The translations under genes were made by a program, and so were the position numbers. A stretch of 7,832 nt of DNA. Source: an uncultured Clostridia bacterium. GTDB taxonomy: Bacteria > Bacillota > Clostridia > TANB77 > CAG-508. The DNA is taken from NCBI GenBank assembly GCA_944391155.1, contig CALXSO010000115.1:1-7832 (forward strand), written 5' to 3'. Below, piece by piece: positions 5,235-7,832 of the stretch. The notes beneath the pieces were generated by a model, which was given only the letters and a program-made list of their open reading frames with translations, had not been told where the DNA came from and made no database searches. The number at the start of each line of letters is the position of its first letter. Position 1 is the stretch's first letter.

Positions 5235-6800
5235 CTATTTTCGTTCAAACAATGGTTCAATATTTGAAATTTCAAGGCCTTTCTGTACATCTATATATTT
5301 CCAAGCTTTATCATTTATTTCTAAATATTTTCTTATTTTTTCTGCTGTTTCTGGCATAAATGGCTCAATTACATTTGAAATATTTGCAATCACAACACAA
5401 CAAGTATATATGATATTATCAAATTCTTGTTTATTTTCTTTAAATTGAACCCATGGTTTTTTCTCATCATAATATTTATTTGCAAAATCTAATAATTCTA
5501 TTATTTTGTTTGAAGCATTTCTAAATTCTATTTTTTCTATATCTTCTGAAATTTCCATATAAGCTTTTTCAATATAATTTTTAACTTCGATATCCATATC
5601 TCCATCTGGCACATTTGTTAATCCTTTATATTTTAATGTTCTATTAACGAAATTTCCTAATTTATTTGTAATTTCATTATGTGTTTGGATATAATCATCT
5701 TCTGTAAAATTTGCATCTTTAGTCTCTGGTCCATTTTTTATAAGATGAAATCTTAACGTATCAGCATTATACTTTTCTAATGCTTCTAATATAGTCATTC
5801 CTATACCCTTACTTTTTGAAAATTTCTGATCGTGAAAATTTAAATATTCAGTTGATACTATTTTATCTGGCAATAAAAAATTTTCATTAATTCCTAATAA
5901 TAATCCTGGTAAAATTAATGTATGGAAAACAATATTATCCTTTCCATGTACCATATAAACAATGTTTTCATTTTGCTTTTTTTGCTTCCACCAGTTCTCC
6001 CAATCCAGATTATTTTCTTCACAATATTTCATTGCAGCTGTTACATATCCTAAAACTGCATCAATCCATACATACATTCTTTTATCTTCAAATCCCTCTA
6101 CCGGTATTTCAATTCCCCAATCAAGGTTCCTTGTAACAGCTCTATCTCTTAATCCTTCTTTTAAATATTTATGTGTTTCATTTTGTGAATTTTTTCTCCA
6201 ATATTTCTCATTTTTCTTTACATATTCTTCAATTTGAGGTTGTAATTTTGATAATGAAACATATAAATTTTTATTAGGCCTTGTAGTTGTTTTACTACCA
6301 CAATCAATACATACTGCATTTTTTAAATCTTCTTTTGTTGGGACATATCCACAATCACATTGATCTCCTTTTGTCTCTTCTCCACAATTTGGACAAATTA
6401 ATTTTAATTCTCTATCTGCTACAAATTTTTGACAATGCTCACAATAAATATCTTCATCTATTTTATCATATATTTTTTTGAAGATTTCTTTTACTTTTTC
6501 TTTATGATAATCATCCTCTGTTTCAGTATATAAATCATACGAAAAATTCATCTTTTTAAATGCTGTATCAAATTCCTTATGATATTTTTCAGCAATTTGC
6601 TTCGGAGTTGTTCCTTCCTTTTTTGCTCTTTCTGTAATTGGTGTACCATGACAATCTGTTCCTGATACATAAATTACCTTATCTCCTATCTGTCTATGAT
6701 ATCTAGCTAAAACATCTCCTGATATTAATGCTGCAAAATGTCCTAAATGCAATGAGCTATTTGCATATGGCCATGCTCCTCCTATTAATATATATCTCAA
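5235..6800 (-). CDS. metG: Methionine--tRNA ligase
   Basis: Class I aminoacyl-tRNA synthetase that activates methionine with ATP and charges tRNA-Met and initiator tRNA. The HIGH-type motif is HLGH (18-21). The connective insertion carries eight cysteines (120, 123, 136, 139, 148, 150, 164, 167) forming the double zinc-knuckle. LDWGIEIP (226-233), YVWIDA (243-248) and HGKDNIVFHT (285-294) frame the Met/ATP pocket, and KFSKS (326-330) stands for KMSKS. The anticodon-binding helical domain follows from about 360. It ends at residue 521 just after EPLF, so the C-terminal EMAP-II-like tRNA-binding domain of many Bacillota enzymes is absent. The third knuckle pair is CxC (148/150), not the usual CxxC. 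The start is TTG with AGGAGGG 6 nt upstream (6807-6813). No ATG is available before HLGH. Short leader, no T-box visible. Confidence 0.97.
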   Translation of the reverse strand: MRYILIGGAWPYANSSLHLGHFAALISGDVLARYHRQIGDKVIYVSGTDCHGTPITERAKKEGTTPKQIAEKYHKEFDTAFKKMNFSYDLYTETEDDYHKEKVKEIFKKIYDKIDEDIYCEHCQKFVADRELKLICPNCGEETKGDQCDCGYVPTKEDLKNAVCIDCGSKTTTRPNKNLYVSLSKLQPQIEEYVKKNEKYWRKNSQNETHKYLKEGLRDRAVTRNLDWGIEIPVEGFEDKRMYVWIDAVLGYVTAAMKYCEENNLDWENWWKQKKQNENIVYMVHGKDNIVFHTLILPGLLLGINENFLLPDKIVSTEYLNFHDQKFSKSKGIGMTILEALEKYNADTLRFHLIKNGPETKDANFTEDDYIQTHNEITNKLGNFVNRTLKYKGLTNVPDGDMDIEVKNYIEKAYMEISEDIEKIEFRNASNKIIELLDFANKYYDEKKPWVQFKENKQEFDNIIYTCCVVIANISNVIEPFMPETAEKIRKYLEINDKAWKYIDVQKGLEISNIEPLFERK

Positions 6801-6829
6801 ACTTATCCCTCCTAATTTATTTTCTTTCT

Positions 6830-6858
6830 ATTTTACTTTATTTTGGTATTTTTTTCAA
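6830..6858 (-). promoter_or_regulatory. Sigma-A-type promoter for metG
   Basis: TTGAAA (6853-6858), a 17-nt spacer and TAAAAT (6830-6835) on the minus strand. The start of transcription would be near 6823, leaving a leader of about 23 nt that carries AGGAGGG. This short leader leaves no room for a T-box or S-box. Confidence 0.65.
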
Positions 6859-6920
6859 GTTTTATGTATAATTCATTTATATAACTTATAATACCATATA
6901 AACTTTTCAATTACAATAAT

Positions 6921-6953
6921 AAAGAAACAGAAAATTCAATTCTCTGTTTCTTT
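6921..6953. terminator. Perfect 11-bp hairpin with U-runs on both sides
   Basis: AAAGAAACAGA (6921-6931) and TCTGTTTCTTT (6943-6953) are perfect complements around an 11-base loop. T-rich sequence follows in both directions (TTTCTTTT on plus, TTTCTTTATTATT on minus). It looks like a bidirectional intrinsic terminator, yet the genes on either side diverge, so no annotated transcript runs into it. It therefore suggests an unannotated transcript, most simply a minus-strand one from the palindrome region. Confidence 0.6.
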
Positions 6954-6988
6954 TAATGTTACTATCCAGATCAAATTTTTTAGAGTAG

Positions 6989-7078
6989 ACCGATATGCTG
7001 ATATATAAATATTTTTTAAGACCAATATGTAGACCTAAAGTTTTTTAGCAAAAAATATTTATATATCAACATATCGGT
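6989..7078. repeat. Long palindrome, 29-bp arms with a 32-bp loop
   Basis: Arm 6989-7017 pairs with 7050-7078 at 28 of 29 positions. The exception (6998/7069) is C/A on plus and becomes G-U on minus, so the minus-strand RNA hairpin is uninterrupted. The arms begin ACCGATATG and end CATATCGGT. Part of the left arm recurs as a direct copy in the loop: AGACCGATATG at 6987-6997 and AGACCAATATG at 7019-7029. Alternatives are a small palindromic mobile element (MITE-like), a recombinase or repressor site, or a structured RNA. I see no convincing target-site duplication. Confidence 0.85.
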
Positions 7079-7218
7079 AGTTTTCCTTTATTCTACACTG
7101 AATTGTAACCTTTAATAAAAAATAAAAGGGGATGTTTTGATTATTTATATAATACACATCTTCTGTGAACAAATTGTGTCTATTTATTGCAAAGTTTGTA
7201 ATTAATTAAAAAATTTTT

Positions 7219-7248
7219 GTAAATAATTTGAATTCTTTAATTATTTAC
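7219..7248. promoter_or_regulatory. Perfect 10-bp inverted repeat overlapping a -35 box, candidate operator
   Basis: GTAAATAATT (7219-7228) and AATTATTTAC (7239-7248) are exact complements with a 10-bp spacer. The right half overlaps the predicted -35 box of the rightward gene. The half-site centres are 20 bp apart, about two helical turns, which suits a dimeric repressor. AT-rich composition lowers its significance. Confidence 0.4.
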
Positions 7249-7271
7249 TTTTCATTTTTTTATGTTATAAT
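7244..7271 (+). promoter_or_regulatory. Promoter of the YcxB-like membrane protein gene
   Basis: TTTACT (7244-7249), a 16-nt spacer and TATAAT (7266-7271), with TG before the -10 (TGTTATAAT, extended -10). Transcription should begin near 7278. That favours the ATG at 7299 over a TTG at 7284, which would be almost leaderless. Confidence 0.6.
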
Positions 7272-7298
7272 ATACAAAAAGTCTTGGAGTCAAAAGAT

Positions 7299-7823
7299 AT
7301 GAAAGTATTATTTAAAAATAGAACAAAATATACAAAAAAAGTTTATAGTATTTTTCTTCAATTTCATACTCAAAAATATGGTTCATCATATTTATTTTAT
7401 ACAGCACTTGTAACTTTATTAATATTTTTTTGCTTTGGTATGAACTTAAAATATCATAACTATCCAACCGCAATTATTCTTTTTATAGCAATGATTTTTT
7501 ATCTATATTGGAGATTTAATCATCCTAGAGAAGAAGTTAAAAAAGAAGTAGAAACAGGTGCTATTAAACAAGAAAAAGAATTTCAATTTAGGTTTTTTGA
7601 AAAAATGCTTGAAATTTTAGATAAAAATGAAATCTATAAAGTAAAATATTTTAACATAAAACGCATATGTGAAACAGATGATTACTTTTATTTATATATA
7701 GATAGAAACCATGCATTTTTATTAGAAAAAGCTGGTTTTGTAATTGGAAATGCTCAAGATTTCAAAATTTTCATAAAGCATAAATGCCCCCTACGCTTTA
7801 AATCATATTGCAATAAACCCTAA
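7299..7823 (+). CDS. YcxB-like two-helix membrane protein
   Basis: Predicted cytoplasmic-membrane protein of 174 residues and unknown role. A basic N-terminus (1-30) is followed by two hydrophobic helices, about 31-49 and 55-73, with a short loop between. A charged linker (77-95, many Lys and Glu) leads to a soluble C-terminal domain. There, FKNIK-like strand text (YFNIKRICETDDYFYLYIDRN split over 117-137), HAFLLEKAGF (138-147) and FKIFIK (155-160) follow the pattern of the YcxB-like C-terminal domain. The positive-inside rule puts both termini in the cytoplasm. GGAG (7286-7289) lies 9 nt before the ATG at 7299; a TTG at 7284 would add five residues but overlaps this site. It is the only rightward gene, with its own promoter, and is complete, stopping 9 bases before the window end. 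Family assignment is moderate. Confidence 0.75.
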   Translation: MKVLFKNRTKYTKKVYSIFLQFHTQKYGSSYLFYTALVTLLIFFCFGMNLKYHNYPTAIILFIAMIFYLYWRFNHPREEVKKEVETGAIKQEKEFQFRFFEKMLEILDKNEIYKVKYFNIKRICETDDYFYLYIDRNHAFLLEKAGFVIGNAQDFKIFIKHKCPLRFKSYCNKP

Positions 7824-7832
7824 TAGAAATAT

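Larger units (their letters stand above)
6859..7218. other. Gene-free divergent region with a possible minus-strand structured RNA
   Basis: No convincing protein gene lies in this stretch. It holds the 11-bp hairpin (6921-6953), the long palindrome (6989-7078) and a plausible minus-strand promoter, TTGTTC (7167-7172), a 17-nt spacer and TATAAA (7144-7149). A transcript from about 7137 would cross the palindrome and stop after the 11-bp hairpin, giving an RNA of roughly 220 nt. I looked for T-box and S-box consensus sequences before metG and found none. The RNA is inference from element order. Confidence 0.35.

Noticed and set aside
4966..5448. 160-codon plus-strand open frame spanning the ogt-metG gap
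   Set aside because: It is antisense to two well-identified genes, extremely rich in Ile, Phe, Tyr and Leu as expected from AT-rich antisense sequence, and lacks a ribosome binding site.
5918..6481. Plus-strand open frames inside metG
   Set aside because: They are antisense shadows of the metG coding sequence with no ribosome binding sites and no recognisable protein features.
6989..7078. Short frames starting at the ATG in each arm of the palindrome (17-18 codons)
   Set aside because: They arise because both arms contain the same sequence in opposite orientation; neither has a ribosome binding site.
6801..7140. T-box or SAM riboswitch upstream of metG
   Set aside because: No T-box (AGGGTGGNACCGCG-like) or S-box core sequence is visible on the minus strand, and a good promoter lies only about 30-60 bases before the start.
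7137..7205. 22-codon hydrophobic frame on the plus strand starting at a TTG, resembling a type I toxin peptide
   Set aside because: The only ribosome-binding match (AAAAGGGG) is 5 nt away, there is no ATG or plus-strand promoter evidence, and such frames are frequent by chance in AT-rich DNA.
7284..7298. TTG start at 7284 for the YcxB-like gene
   Set aside because: It overlaps the GGAG that serves the ATG at 7299 and would lie only about 6 nt after the predicted transcription start.

Overview
The window comes from a very AT-rich genome with strong AGGAGG-type ribosome binding sites, A/T-ending codons and occasional TTG starts. It also carries a cwlJ-gerQ pair, which encodes spore-germination and spore-coat functions. 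Together these point to an endospore-forming member of the Bacillota, most likely a Clostridia lineage. I cannot name a genus from the sequence.

Eight genes run leftward (minus strand) and one runs rightward. In minus-strand transcription order they are: metG (methionyl-tRNA synthetase), ogt (O6-methylguanine-DNA methyltransferase), trmB (tRNA m7G46 methyltransferase), a protein of ten exact-length 26-residue repeats with no assigned function, cwlJ (spore cortex hydrolase), gerQ (spore coat protein that partners CwlJ), pfkA (6-phosphofructokinase) and a 90-residue protein I do not recognise. A divergent region of about 500 bp separates metG from the rightward gene, which encodes a two-helix membrane protein resembling the YcxB-like family.

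The layout looks like several short transcription units rather than one operon. Recognisable sigma-A-type promoters precede metG, the repeat protein, pfkA and the 90-residue gene. The repeat-protein promoter is a perfect TTGACA-17-TATAAT. Hairpins separate metG from ogt, the repeat gene from cwlJ, and gerQ from pfkA. cwlJ-gerQ and ogt-trmB are the two likely co-transcribed pairs. metG and trmB both serve translation, ogt repairs DNA, pfkA is glycolytic and cwlJ-gerQ belongs to sporulation and germination, so most of the window is ordinary chromosomal core.

The unusual material is mostly non-coding or of unknown function. (1) A 29-bp-arm palindrome and a nearby hairpin in the metG divergent region may be a structured minus-strand RNA. 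(2) The ogt ribosome binding site is 33 nt from its start, but a hairpin exactly fills the gap and leaves a 7-nt spacing. (3) The pfkA leader contains a terminator-like stem whose 5' arm can pair with a second downstream segment. (4) The repeat protein is a regular, recently rearranged array. (5) The 90-residue gene has a base composition unlike its neighbours, a structured leader and a perfect hairpin just past its stop. None of these can be confirmed from one sequence, but each makes a testable prediction.
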